A stretch of DNA of 64,000 bases from RYN-230 sp963841695 (GTDB taxonomy: Bacteria; Actinomycetota; Actinomycetes; Streptosporangiales; Streptosporangiaceae). Shown piece after piece: positions 35,409 through 45,100 of the stretch (its first letter is position 1; the number at the start of each line of letters is the position of its first letter). The position numbers and the translations under genes are program-made. The stretch covers positions 248,001 through 312,000 of the forward strand of contig CAWJDQ010000015.1 in NCBI GenBank assembly GCA_963841695.1, given 5' to 3'. The notes under the pieces were generated by a model. The model did no database searches. It was not told the origin of the DNA and saw only the letters and a program-made list of their open reading frames with translations.

Positions 35409-36641
35409 TCAGTAGCGGGTGTGCATGAGGGCCTGGACGTCGGACAGGGTCTGGCAGGCCAGCGCGCGGGCCCGCTCGTTGCCGTCGGCCAGCACCTGGC
35501 GCAGGTAGCCGGGGTCGGCCGCGAGCTCACGCCGCCGGGCCCGGATCGGCCGCAGCCGTTCGTTCAGCGCGTCGGTGACCAGCCGTTTCAGGGCGGCCGC
35601 GCCACCGTCACCCACCTCGGCGGCGACCTGCTCCGGGCTGGTCGCCAGGCAGAGAGCGGCGAGCAGCACGAGGTTGGCGACCTCCGGGCGGGTATCCGGC
35701 TGGTAGGTGATCGTGCGCTGGGCGTCGGTCCGGGCCGCCCGGATGAGCCGCGCGGTCTCGTCTTCGCCGGCGGCCAGCGCGATCGCGTTGCCCCGGCTCT
35801 TGCTCATCTTCTGGCCGTCGGTCCCGAGCAGCAGCGGGGCGTCGCTGAGCAGGGCGTCCGGGACGGTGAAGTACGGCGCCGCCGGGCAGTAGCGATCGTT
35901 GAAGCGCCGGGCGATGGTCCGGGTCAGTTCCAGATGGGGAAGCTGGTCCTGGCCCACCGGGACCAGGTTGGCGTGGCAGAACAGGATGTCAGCCGCCTGG
36001 TGGACCGGGTAGGTGAACATCAGCGCGCTCATCGACGAGCTGCCGGACGCGCTGAACTCCTCCTTTACGGTCGGGTTCCGGCTCACCTCCGCCACGCTGA
36101 CCAGGCTCAGGAACGGGAGCAGCAACTGGTTCAGCGCCTCGATCTGGCTGTGCGCGAAGATCGTCGCCCGCCGCGGGTCGATGCCGGCCGCCAGGTAGTC
36201 GGCGACCAGGCCGAGCACGTCGGCAGGCAGCGTCTCGGAGGCGTCCCGGTCGGTGAGGGTCTGGTAGTCGGCGATGAGGACCATGACCTCGACGCCGAGA
36301 TCCTGCAGGCGGACCCGGTTGAGCAGGGTGCCGAACAGGTGGCCGACGTGCAGCGGGCCGGTGGGCCGGTCGCCGGTGAGGACCCGGAAGCGGGCGGGAT
36401 CCTCCCGGATGGCCCGGTCGAGCACCGCGCTGCGCTGCCGGGCCGCCTGGCGCGAGAGCGCGGGTCCTGGTTCTGCCGGGGCGGCAGGCGTGGTGTGGCC
36501 AGGCACGGTGTGGCCAGGGACGGGGACGGCTGGTTCGGGGCTGGCAGGCGCGGGGCTGGGAGGTCTGGGGCTGGCAGATCTGGGGCTGGCAGATCTGGGG
36601 CTGGCAGATCTGGGGCTGGCGGGAAGGGTACGGGCGGGCAC
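35409..36641 (-). CDS. trpS: tryptophanyl-tRNA synthetase
   Basis: About 410 residues from GTG 36641, which has AGGAGG four bases upstream; the same frame is open to 36725. A Pro/Arg/Ser/Ala repeat makes up the first 50-60 residues. The class I core has the HIGH-type motif PTGPLHVGHLFG, the dimer/substrate region DYQTLTDRD, and the KMSKS loop TDGQKMSKSRGNAI, followed by the C-terminal anticodon-binding helices (ADPGYLRQVLADGNERARAL). It charges tRNA-Trp. The upstream hairpin containing a Trp codon suggests tryptophan-dependent control. Confidence 0.92.
   Translation of the reverse strand: MPARTLPASPRSASPRSASPRSASPRPPSPAPASPEPAVPVPGHTVPGHTTPAAPAEPGPALSRQAARQRSAVLDRAIREDPARFRVLTGDRPTGPLHVGHLFGTLLNRVRLQDLGVEVMVLIADYQTLTDRDASETLPADVLGLVADYLAAGIDPRRATIFAHSQIEALNQLLLPFLSLVSVAEVSRNPTVKEEFSASGSSSMSALMFTYPVHQAADILFCHANLVPVGQDQLPHLELTRTIARRFNDRYCPAAPYFTVPDALLSDAPLLLGTDGQKMSKSRGNAIALAAGEDETARLIRAARTDAQRTITYQPDTRPEVANLVLLAALCLATSPEQVAAEVGDGGAAALKRLVTDALNERLRPIRARRRELAADPGYLRQVLADGNERARALACQTLSDVQALMHTRY
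36541..36615 (-). repeat. 15-bp coding tandem repeat in trpS
   Basis: Five units of 15 bp, the last three identical (CTGGCAGATCTGGGG on the + strand), encode Pro-Arg-Ser-Ala-Ser pentapeptides ahead of the synthetase core. Confidence 0.9.
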
Positions 36642-36694
36642 GGGGCCTCCTGGGGAACAGGCCTCCAGCCGCGACCAGCCGGGTGACACGAAAC

Positions 36695-36715
36695 TGGCCC
36701 GCCAGAGGCGGGCCA
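36695..36715 (-). promoter_or_regulatory. 9-bp hairpin with in-frame Trp codon upstream of trpS
   Basis: On the transcript strand the stem TGGCCCGCC-TCT-GGCGGGCCA is followed by GTTTCG. A reading frame starting ATG (36710) runs Met-Ala-Arg-Leu-Trp-Arg through the stem, so the UGG codon lies at the loop/stem. This arrangement fits peptide-coupled attenuation. The frame has no stop before trpS, so it could instead be an N-terminal extension. Confidence 0.4.
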
Positions 36716-36891
36716 TCGGACACATGAGATAGCTACCGCCTTACCGCGGCCGCCACCACCCCATGCATCGCGTCACCCCTCCATGCTAGCCGGAACCCGC
36801 GCCGCCCGTGGTCACCCGGAGCGACCGCTCCTCCCGGGCCCGGACCCGCACCACGGGCACCGTGGGTCACATTGATCATGAGGCCAACACT

Positions 36892-36963
36892 CACTTTTCC
36901 CGCGGAACGTGCGTTTTTCCGGGGTGTTTTGTCCGGTTCGGCACACGTTGCGCGGGAAAAGTG
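36892..36963. repeat. 22-bp imperfect inverted repeat
   Basis: Arms 36892-36913 and 36942-36963 match at 20 of 22 positions, beginning CACTTTTCCCGCG, with a 28-base T-rich spacer. It is intergenic between trpS and the epimerase gene and is less GC-rich than its surroundings. Confidence 0.85.
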
Positions 36964-37004
36964 GACGGGTGGGGCCAGTGTGACTCGCGGGGCCGGGACC
37001 CGGA

Positions 37005-37072
37005 GGACCGGGACCGGCGCGGGACCGGGACCGGCGCGGGACCGGGACCGGCGCGGGACCGGGACCGGCGCG
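37005..37072. repeat. 17-bp intergenic tandem repeat, 4 perfect copies
   Basis: Unit GGACCGGGACCGGCGCG repeats four times without change, ending 28 bases before the epimerase start. The period is not a multiple of three, so it is unlikely to be coding. Confidence 0.95.
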
Positions 37073-37099
37073 GGGAGCGGGGCGGGGTACGGTGCCGGA

Positions 37100-38233
37100 G
37101 TGGAGCGCGCGGTCATCTTCGGCGGAACCGGGGCGATCGGGCGGGCGGCTGCCCGGCGGCTGCTGGCCGCGGGCTGGTCCGTGGACGTCACCGGGCGCAA
37201 CCCGGCCCGGATGCCGCCGGACATCACCGCGGCGGGCGGCCGGTTCATCGCCGCGGACCGGGGCGAGCCCGCGCGCGTGCGGGCGGCGTTCGGGAACGGC
37301 GCGGACCTGCTGGTCGACTGCGCCTGTTATACCGCCCGGGACGCGACAAGCCTGCTGCCGCTGGCCCGGAACGCCGCATCCACCGTCATGATCTCCAGCA
37401 AAGCCGTCTACGTAGACGCCGCTGGCCGCCACTCCAATTCCGCGGTCAAGCCCGACTTCGGCGGCCCGGTCCGGGAGGACCAGCCCACGGTGGCCCCCGG
37501 TGGCGGGGACTACCAGACCGGGGAAGGGTACCCGGCGAACAAGGTCGCGGCCGAGCAGGTGCTGCTGGACAGCGGGGCCCCGGTCACCGTGCTGCGCCCC
37601 TCCAAGATCCACGGCCCCGGGTCGCGGCAGCCCCGGGAGTGGATATTCGTCCGGCGCGCGCTGGACCGGCGGCCGGTGCTGCTGCTGGCCCACCGGGGCG
37701 CGGGCGTGGACCACCCGACGGCGGCCGCCAACCTGGCCGCGCTCATCGAGCTGGCCGCGGGCCGGCCGGGACGGCGCATCCTCAATGCCGCCGACCCGGA
37801 CGCGCCCAGCGCCCTGGAGATCTCCCGGGTCATCGCCCGCTACCTCGGGCACACCTGGGCGGAAGTGCCGCTGGACGGCCGGGACCCGGCCGCGGCGGGG
37901 CTGGGCCGCACCCCCTGGGACAGGCCGCACCCGTTCGTCCTCGACATGACCGCCGCCGCCGGGCTCGGCTACGTCCCGGCCGGTGATTACGCCACGACGG
38001 TGGCCGCCGAGGTGGACTGGCTCGCCGCCGCGGCCGGGGGCGGGCCGGACGCGGACCTCATCCCGGGCCCGGGCGACAGTTACTTCGCGCCGTTGCTGGA
38101 CTACGCGGCCGAGGACCGCTGGCTGGCCGGCCAGCGGATAGCCGGCGCCACCCGGATGACCACCCCAGGGACGGCCGACCAGCGGCTACCCGGCCCCCGG
38201 ATGCCCGCCCCCCGGATGCCCGGCCGCGGATGA
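37100..38233 (+). CDS. NAD-dependent epimerase/dehydratase-like protein
   Basis: 377 residues from GTG 37100 (VERAVIFGGTGAIGRAAARR, a Rossmann GxxGxxG motif). The extended SDR features are VDCACYTARD, STVMISSKAVYVD and a YPANKVAAEQVLLD stretch in which the Tyr and Lys of the YxxxK motif are found. A C-terminal substrate domain follows. The tail RMPAPRMPGRG is low complexity. It precedes the RibD-like gene by 14 bases and probably starts a three-gene transcript. Confidence 0.82.
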   Translation: MERAVIFGGTGAIGRAAARRLLAAGWSVDVTGRNPARMPPDITAAGGRFIAADRGEPARVRAAFGNGADLLVDCACYTARDATSLLPLARNAASTVMISSKAVYVDAAGRHSNSAVKPDFGGPVREDQPTVAPGGGDYQTGEGYPANKVAAEQVLLDSGAPVTVLRPSKIHGPGSRQPREWIFVRRALDRRPVLLLAHRGAGVDHPTAAANLAALIELAAGRPGRRILNAADPDAPSALEISRVIARYLGHTWAEVPLDGRDPAAAGLGRTPWDRPHPFVLDMTAAAGLGYVPAGDYATTVAAEVDWLAAAAGGGPDADLIPGPGDSYFAPLLDYAAEDRWLAGQRIAGATRMTTPGTADQRLPGPRMPAPRMPGRG

Positions 38234-38247
38234 GGTAGTAAGCCACC

Positions 38248-39009
38248 ATGACCCGAATGCGGATGCTGGAGCCCGGCCCGTGGATCGAGGATCCACTGGA
38301 ACCGTATGCGCAGGTCAAACGGTCGCGGCCGGATGGCCGCTGCTGGGTGACGGCACACATGGTCGGGGGCCTGGACGGCTCAGCGGCGATCGGCGGCCGG
38401 GTCGGTGACCTGTCCACCGCGCCGGACGCGGAACTGTTCCGGCTGATGCGGGCGCTGGCCGACGTGGTGCTGGTCGGGGCCGAGACGGTACGCGCGGAGC
38501 GCTACGGGGCGGTGCGGTTGCCGCCGGACCGCATCGCCCAGCGGATAGCGGCCGGGCGGCCGGCCACGCCGCCGCTCGCGGTGGTGACCCGGTCGCTGGA
38601 GCTGGACTGGTCCGCCCGGGCTTTCGCGGACGCGCCGCCGGGCGCCCGGACCCTGGTGATCACCTGCGCGGCCGCGGACCCACAGCGCCTGGAGCAGGCC
38701 CGGCAGGTGGCGGACGTGATCGTGGCGGGCCAGGACCGGGTCGAGCCGGACCTGGCCCTGCGGCGGCTGTCCGAGCAGGGTTACCGGGTCGTCCTGTGCG
38801 AAGGCGGGCCCACCTGGCTCGGCGAACTGGTCGCGGCCGGCCTGCTGGACGAGCTCTGCCTGACCCTGGCCCCGCTGATGGGCGGGGACCCGCTGCCGGT
38901 GGCGATCGCGCCGCCGGGCGCCCCCGTGCAGCACTTCGCCCTGCGGCACGTGCTACAGGGCGGTGACACCCTGTTCCTGCGCTACGAGCGAGGTACCGAT
39001 GGCCCGTGA
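38248..39009 (+). CDS. RibD C-terminal/dihydrofolate-reductase-like pyrimidine reductase
   Basis: 253 residues. RibD_C fold: WVTAHMVGGLDGSAAIGG, ADVVLVGAETVRAERYG (NADPH-binding) and LCEGGPTWLGELVAAGLLDE. It resembles 5-amino-6-(5-phosphoribosylamino)uracil reductase and F420-linked relatives, but no riboflavin genes are nearby. Its end overlaps the flavin reductase start by 11 bases. Confidence 0.87.
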   Translation: MTRMRMLEPGPWIEDPLEPYAQVKRSRPDGRCWVTAHMVGGLDGSAAIGGRVGDLSTAPDAELFRLMRALADVVLVGAETVRAERYGAVRLPPDRIAQRIAAGRPATPPLAVVTRSLELDWSARAFADAPPGARTLVITCAAADPQRLEQARQVADVIVAGQDRVEPDLALRRLSEQGYRVVLCEGGPTWLGELVAAGLLDELCLTLAPLMGGDPLPVAIAPPGAPVQHFALRHVLQGGDTLFLRYERGTDGP

Positions 39010-39553
39010 CGCGTTCAGCTCACTCATGTCGTCCCTGGACACCCCCCTGGTCGTGGTGACCACAGCCGAAGGCGGCGAGCAGGCCGGGTGCCTGGTGGGC
39101 TTCCACGCCCAGTCCAGCATCGACCCGGACCGCTACTGCGTGTGGCTGTCCAAGGCCAACTACACCTACCGGGTGGGGCTGCGCGCATCCCACCTGGCCG
39201 TCCACTTCCTGGCCCGCGGCGACCTCGCGCTGGCCCGGCGGTTCGGCACCCTGACCGGAGACCGGACCGACAAATTCGCCGGGCTGCGGGTGAGTCGCGG
39301 CCCGGGCGGGGTGCCGGTGCTGGAGGACTGCCCGCACCGGCTGATCCTCCGCCGGGTGGTGCTGCTCGACGAGGGCGGCGACCACGTGTGCGTGACCGGC
39401 GAGCCACTGGACGCGCAGAGCAGCGGGCCCTTCGAGCCGCTCCGGCTGTCCCAGGCCGGGCACCTGGAGCCGGGGCACGGCGCCCGGGAACGGCCCGACC
39501 CGCCGACCGAGCGCGCCGCCCCGGTCACTCCTCCAGCAGGCGTTCCCACATGA
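38999..39553 (+). CDS. flavin reductase-like FMN-binding protein
   Basis: 184 residues from ATG 38999, which overlaps the RibD-like gene. The flavin reductase domain is seen in TPLVVVTTAEGGEQAGCLVG, SSIDPDRYCVWLSKANYTYR and VHFLARGDLALARRFGTLTG. The last 25 residues are low complexity and overlap the convergent acetyltransferase gene by 29 bases. Confidence 0.87.
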   Translation: MARDAFSSLMSSLDTPLVVVTTAEGGEQAGCLVGFHAQSSIDPDRYCVWLSKANYTYRVGLRASHLAVHFLARGDLALARRFGTLTGDRTDKFAGLRVSRGPGGVPVLEDCPHRLILRRVVLLDEGGDHVCVTGEPLDAQSSGPFEPLRLSQAGHLEPGHGARERPDPPTERAAPVTPPAGVPT

Positions 39554-40052
39554 TCTCGTCGCACCAGGCCCCGACGGTGAAGATGTGCGAGCGCGCGATG
39601 CCGATCGGCAGGAACCGGTTCTTGCGCAGCACGTGCTGCGAGGCGGTGTTCTCGATCTGGGTGAACGCCTCGGCCCGGTGCAGGCCGAGGTCCCGGGTCA
39701 TCAGCCCGGCCACCAGATCGACCGCCCGGGTGGCGTGCCCCTGCCCCTGATGCGGGGTCCCGACCCAGTAGCCGATAGACGCCTTCCGCCAGGCTAGCTG
39801 CAGGATCTCCTGCACGGTTATTTGCCCAATAACGGTCTGACCGGCCACGATCACCCCGGGCCAGGACTCGCCGCGGCGGTGCCGGGCCAGCATCCGCTCG
39901 ATCCGCCGGCGCTGCCCGTCCCGGGTGAAGTAGTCGGGCGGGTAGGCCGGCTCCCAGCGGCCCTTGGTCTCCCGGTCCCGGGAGACGTGCTCGGCGATGG
40001 CGCCGGCGTCATCCAGGGTGATAAGCCGGATATCGGTGGCCGGACTGCTCAT
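39525..40052 (-). CDS. GNAT acetyltransferase (RimJ/RimL-like)
   Basis: 175 residues. The acetyl-CoA-binding signature is IGYWVGTPHQGQGHATRAVD, followed by LGLHRAEAFTQIENTASQHV and an RSHIFTVGAWCDEIMWERL end. This subgroup modifies N-terminal amines of ribosomal proteins or antibiotics; the target is unknown. Confidence 0.88.
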   Translation of the reverse strand: MSSPATDIRLITLDDAGAIAEHVSRDRETKGRWEPAYPPDYFTRDGQRRRIERMLARHRRGESWPGVIVAGQTVIGQITVQEILQLAWRKASIGYWVGTPHQGQGHATRAVDLVAGLMTRDLGLHRAEAFTQIENTASQHVLRKNRFLPIGIARSHIFTVGAWCDEIMWERLLEE

Positions 40053-40125
40053 GCCGCCCGACCTTACCGGCCGGGCCCGCCGGGCCGCGCGGTCATGTCC
40101 GGCCGCCTGGCCGCCCGGCCGCCGG

Positions 40126-40809
40126 TCAGGTCAGCGACACGGTCCGCTTCTCGTCGGGATCCTGCGGCGCCAGGCTGGCGGGCAGGTGCAGCGTGCCCCC
40201 GCCCATCAGCGACGGGGCCGTTTCGCCGGGGTAGTAGCGCAACTCCATGACCCCGCAGTTGGGCACCGGGTACAGGCTGGTGAAGGCCCGGAACTGGCGC
40301 ATGTCCGCCGGCGTGGGCTCGGCCACGCCGGTCAGCAGGGACCAGGCCACCGCGCGCATGAAGATGCCGTGGCTGAAGACCGCCACCGGCCCGGTGTGCT
40401 GCCCGCCGAGCCGGCCGAGGAAGCCGGTCACCCGGCCGAGCAGGCCGGCGAACGACTCCGCCCCGGGCTCGGTGAGCTGCGGGTCGGCCCGCTCCCAGTA
40501 GGCCCGGACCTCGGGCTGGCGCTCGTGCGAGGTGGTCGCCCGGCCGAGCGGGGCGAGATAGGAGAACTCCTGGACGGGCCATTCCCCCACCGCCGCCCCG
40601 GGGTAGCGCCCGATCGTGGGCTGCGCGGTCTGCCGGGCGCGCAGGTACGGCGATGTCACGATGAGCCGGGGCGGGTCGGTGAACGCCCCGGCCACCTGGT
40701 CCGCCTGCTGGCGCCCCAGCTCGGTGAGGGGAATCGCCGCCCAGTCGGTCGAGGGCAGCCCGGCGTTGGACTCGCTCTGCCCATGCCGGATCAGCCACAC
40801 ACGGACCAC
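40126..40809 (-). CDS. histidine phosphatase family protein
   Basis: 227 residues from GTG 40809 with GAGG eight bases upstream. The RHG motif is VWLIRHGQSESNAG and the second catalytic His lies in VAVFSHGIFMRAVAW. The phosphoglycerate-mutase-like fold includes SPYLRARQTAQPTIG. Substrate unknown. Confidence 0.9.
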   Translation of the reverse strand: MVRVWLIRHGQSESNAGLPSTDWAAIPLTELGRQQADQVAGAFTDPPRLIVTSPYLRARQTAQPTIGRYPGAAVGEWPVQEFSYLAPLGRATTSHERQPEVRAYWERADPQLTEPGAESFAGLLGRVTGFLGRLGGQHTGPVAVFSHGIFMRAVAWSLLTGVAEPTPADMRQFRAFTSLYPVPNCGVMELRYYPGETAPSLMGGGTLHLPASLAPQDPDEKRTVSLT

Positions 40810-40996
40810 ATCAGCCTCCTCATGCGTTACCCACTCAGCCCGCGCCCCGCGGCGGCTGAACCTCCGGCACCAGTGTGGCGTTTGACGAGGTATGACCGGA
40901 GCGGCAGGCTAGGCTCCGGCCTGGCCGTCTGGTGGTGGCGGCGGCCCGGGGCGGGCCGGGCGGGCCATCGCCGGGGACCATCGTTGGGGAGGAACC

Positions 40997-42163
40997 ATGT
41001 CGTGGTGGGGCCGGGCGGCCCGGTGGGCCCGCGCGTACCGGCTCGACATCATCTGGGTGGTGTTCGTCGGGATCAACCTGGCCGCGATGCGGCTGGTGCC
41101 CGCCTGGGGGACGGTGCCGTTCCTGGCCATCTGGGTGAGTCTGACCGCGATCTACGGGCTGCGGCTCTGGCGGCTGCAGCCGACGATCCTGACCTGGGCC
41201 GCGGTCACGCTGGCCACCGGCGGGATCATCGTCGTGCAGGTCCTCAAGGGCCAGCAGGACGCCGACTACCTGGCCGAAGTCCCGCTGATCGCGCTGATGT
41301 TCCTGGTCATGGTGTGGCACGGCCGGCGGCGGATCGCGGCGATGGAGGAACGGCTGGCCGCGATGGAGGAGGTCCAGCGGGTCTCCCAGGAGAACCTGCG
41401 GCTGCTGGAAGAGCAGCACCGGTTCCTGCAGGACGCGTCGCACGAGCTGGGCACCCCGATCACGGTGGCCCTCGGGCACGCCGAGCTGATGGAGCGCGCC
41501 GCCAGCGAGACGGTGCTGGCCGACGACGCCCGGGTGGTGGCGGGCGAGCTGAGGCGGCTGGGCCGGATGGCCAGCCGGATCCTGCTGCTGGCCTCGGCGG
41601 CCACGCCTGACTTCCTGCACCTGGAGCTGGTCACCGTGGAATCCGTGCTGGGGGACGCGCTCGAACGCTGGGGCTACCTGCCCCGCGAATGGCGGCTCGG
41701 GCCGGCCACCAGCCTGACGGTCGTGGCCGACCGGGACCGGCTCGCCCTAGCCCTCGACGCGCTGCTGGAGAACGCGATCGCGCACACCGGCAGCGGCGAC
41801 CAGATCGAGGTCAGCGCCAGGAGCGAGGACGGGCAGGTCATCCTGACCGTGGCGGACTCCGGATCCGGCATCGCCCCGGCCGACCTGGACCGGATCTTCC
41901 AGCGGTTCGCCCGGGCCAATCCCCAGCGGAGCAGCGAAGCGGGCGGGTTCGGGCTCGGGCTGGCCATCGTGCAGGCCATCGCCGCGGCCCATCACGGCTC
42001 GGTGCGGGTGCAGAGCAGGCCGGGCCGCGGCTCGTCCTTCGACCTCGTCCTCCCCTGGGCCCAGGCCGCCGCCCCGGCCGGCCAGCCGGGCGGCGAGCCG
42101 GTCATGACCTCGTCCGGGCCAGGGTCTCGATCAGCACCTGACGGGTCTGTGCCGGGTCGATGA
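40997..42163 (+). CDS. membrane sensor histidine kinase
   Basis: 388 residues. Three or four membrane helices in the first 115 residues (IIWVVFVGINLAAMRLV, FLAIWVSLTAIYGL, TWAAVTLATGGIIVVQVL, VPLIALMFLVMVW) are joined by a coiled coil to HisKA, with the acceptor His near residue 152 in QDASHELGTPITVALGHAEL. HATPase_c has LDALLENAIAHT, VADSGSGIAPADL and GGFGLGLAIVQAIA. There is almost no outer loop, so it may sense membrane state. No response regulator is adjacent. The last 60 bases overlap the convergent carboxylase gene. Confidence 0.88.
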   Translation: MSWWGRAARWARAYRLDIIWVVFVGINLAAMRLVPAWGTVPFLAIWVSLTAIYGLRLWRLQPTILTWAAVTLATGGIIVVQVLKGQQDADYLAEVPLIALMFLVMVWHGRRRIAAMEERLAAMEEVQRVSQENLRLLEEQHRFLQDASHELGTPITVALGHAELMERAASETVLADDARVVAGELRRLGRMASRILLLASAATPDFLHLELVTVESVLGDALERWGYLPREWRLGPATSLTVVADRDRLALALDALLENAIAHTGSGDQIEVSARSEDGQVILTVADSGSGIAPADLDRIFQRFARANPQRSSEAGGFGLGLAIVQAIAAAHHGSVRVQSRPGRGSSFDLVLPWAQAAAPAGQPGGEPVMTSSGPGSRSAPDGSVPGR

Positions 42164-45100
42164 CGTCGTCGATCTCGAAGGCCGCCGCGGTGCTGAGCGC
42201 CTTGCCCTTCTCGTAGTACTCGGCGACGAGCTGCTCGTAACGCTCCTGGCGGGCAGCCGGATCGGTGATCGCGGCCAGTTCCTTGCGGAAACCCAGCCGC
42301 ACCGCCCCCTCCAGGCCCATCCCGCCGAACTCGCCGGTCGGCCAGGCCACGCACAGCAGCGGCGCCTTCAGGTCACCGCCGGCCATGGCCATCGCGCCCA
42401 GGCCGTAGCCCTTGCGCAGGACCACGGTGCACAGCGGGACGGTGAGCCGGGCCCCAGCGATGAACATCGCACCGAAGCGCCGCACGGTCGCGGTCTTCTC
42501 GGCGGCCGGCCCGACCATGAATCCGGGTGTGTCGCACAGCGACACCACGGCGATCCCGTGGGCCTGGCAGAGCTGGAGGAACCGGGTGGCCTTGTCGGCG
42601 GCGTCGCCGTCGATGGCACCGCCCAGATGGCGCGGGTTGTTCGCGATGACCCCGGCCGGCCGTCCGTCCAGCCGGGCCAGCGCGGTGATGATGCCCACCC
42701 CGAATTCCGCCCGCAGCTCCAGCACCGACCCCTGGTCGAAGAGCGTCTCGATGACGGGACGGACGTCGTAGGCGCGCACCCGGTTCCCGGGGACCAGGTG
42801 GCGGAGCACCCGCTGATCCGCGGCCCCGGCGGACGCCGCGGGGCCGGCGACGTAACCCAGGTACGCGCGGGCGGTGGCGACCGCCGCGGCGTCGTCCGGG
42901 ACGAGCACGTCGACCACGCCGTTGGGCACCTGCACGGCCATCGGCCCCACGTCGCCGGGCGCGACCACGCCCAGCCCGCCGCCCTCGATCATCGCCGGGC
43001 CGCCCATGCCCAGGCTGCTGCCCTCGGTCGCGATGATCACGTCACAGGCCGCGGCCAGCGCGGCGTTGCCCGCGAAGCAGTACCCGGACACGATCGCGAC
43101 CAGCGGCACCTGCCCGCTCAGCCCGGCGAGCAGCCGGAACGTGGTCACGTCCAGCTGCGCGACGGCGGCGGTGTCGGTGTCGCCCGGGCGGCCGCCGCCG
43201 CCCTCGGCGAAGATCACCACCGGCAGCCGCTCCCGGCGGGCCAGCTCGAACAGGCGGTCCGTCTTGCGGTGGTTCTGGATGCCCTGCGTGCCGGCCAGGA
43301 CGGTGTAGTCGTAGGACATCACCGCGACCGGCTGGCCGCCGACCGACGCCGTGCCCATGACCAGGCCGTCGGCCGGGGTCCGCTCGATCAGGTCGTCGAG
43401 CGAGCGGCGGCGGCGCTGGGCCGCGATGGCCAGCGCCCCGTACTCCACGAAGCTGCCCTCGTCGACCAGGTCCGCGACGTTCTCGCGGGCGGTGCGGCGG
43501 CCGCCGGCGTGCCGCCGGGCGGTCGCGTCCTGCCGGTAGGTGTCCGAGCCGACGTGGTGCCGCCGGATCGTCTCGTCCAGGTCCGGGCGGATCTGATCGG
43601 GGTCGGCCGGGCCGGGGCCCGGGCCGCTGGCGTCGCCGTGGTCGCCGGGGTCGATGGTGGCGAGCAGGGCCCCGGCCACGACGGTCTCCCCGGCCTGCAC
43701 GGCCAGGCTGGTGATCACCCCGCCGCCGGGGGCGGCCACGACGTGCTCCATCTTCATGGCCTCGAGCACCAGGAGCTCGTGGCCTGCTGTGACCACGTCG
43801 CCGGGGCGGGCCGCGACGGCCACGACCGTCCCGGCCAGCGGGGCGCGGATGGCGGCCTCGTCCCCGGCCGGCTCGTCCCCGTCCGGCTCGCCCCGCAGGC
43901 TCGCCCCGTCCGGCTCGCCCCCGTCGAGCGGGGCCAGCGGGGCTGGCGTCCCGGCGGCCGCCAGGAGGCCGGGATTCCGCTCGACCCAGGTCGTGTCGAG
44001 ATCGGAGTCGCCGAGATGGCCGGCGATCGCGCGCAGCACCCGCAGGTTGTCCGGCACGCCCTCGATCCCGAACTGGTCCAGGGCCGTGCGCAGCCGGGTC
44101 GCCGCCGACGGGCGGTCGGCCCCGGTGGCGATCACCTTGGCCAGTAGCGGGTCGTAGCGGGGACTGACCGGGTACCCGGGATAGCCGTGGGTGTCGACGC
44201 GCAGCCCGCGGCCCGTCGGGGGCTGGAACCGCGTCAGCGTCCCGCTGGCCGGGAGCACCGTGCCGTCGGGCCGGAGGGTCTCGGTGCTGACCCGGGCCTG
44301 GATGGCGCAGCCCCGCGCCGGGGGCGGGCCGGCCCATCCCTGGCCAGCCCCGCCCTGGCCAGCCAGGCCCAGGCCGGCCAGGCCCAGGCCGGCCAGGGTC
44401 TCGCCTGCGGTGACCCGCAGCATGAGCTCGACCAGGTCGAGGCCGGTGACCTCCTCGGTCACCGTGTGCTCGACCTGGATCCGGGGGTTCACCTCCAGGA
44501 ACACGAACCGGCCGCCGGTGACCAGGAACTCGACCGTGGCCAGCCCGGTATAGGCGGTCGACTCGATGACCTGGCGGGCCGCCTCGTGCAGCCGGCCGCG
44601 GAGGTCGCCGGCCAGGTCGGCCGGGGCGATCTCGATCAGTTTCTGCCGCCGCCGCTGCAGGCTGCAGTCCCGGTCGCCGAGCACCGCCACCTGGGTGCCG
44701 TCCCCGATCACCTGCACCTCGATGTGCCGGGCCCCGGTGAGCAACTCCTCCACGTACACGGCGGGATCGCCGAACGCGGCGGCCGCCTCCGAGGCGCTGC
44801 GCCGCAGCGCCTCGTCCAGGGCGGCCGGGTCGAGCACCGGCCGCAGGCCGCGGCCCCCGCCACCGGCCACCGCCTTCACCATCACCGCACCCCCGGGCCC
44901 CAGGCTGTCCAGGAACGCGCGCGCCGCCGCGGGGCCGGCCGGGCCCTCGGTGGCCCGGGCCAGCGGGACCCCGAGGCGGGCGGCCCGGGCCCGCGCGGCA
45001 ATCTTGTCCCCGAACAGGTCGAGCACCTCCGGCGATGGCCCGGCGAAGCGGACCCCGGCTGCGGCGCAGCGCCGGGCGAGGTCACTGTTCTCGGCCAGGA

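Noticed and set aside
36641..36790. T-box leader before trpS
   Set aside because: No clear specifier loop or T-box sequence; only a short hairpin with a Trp codon is visible.
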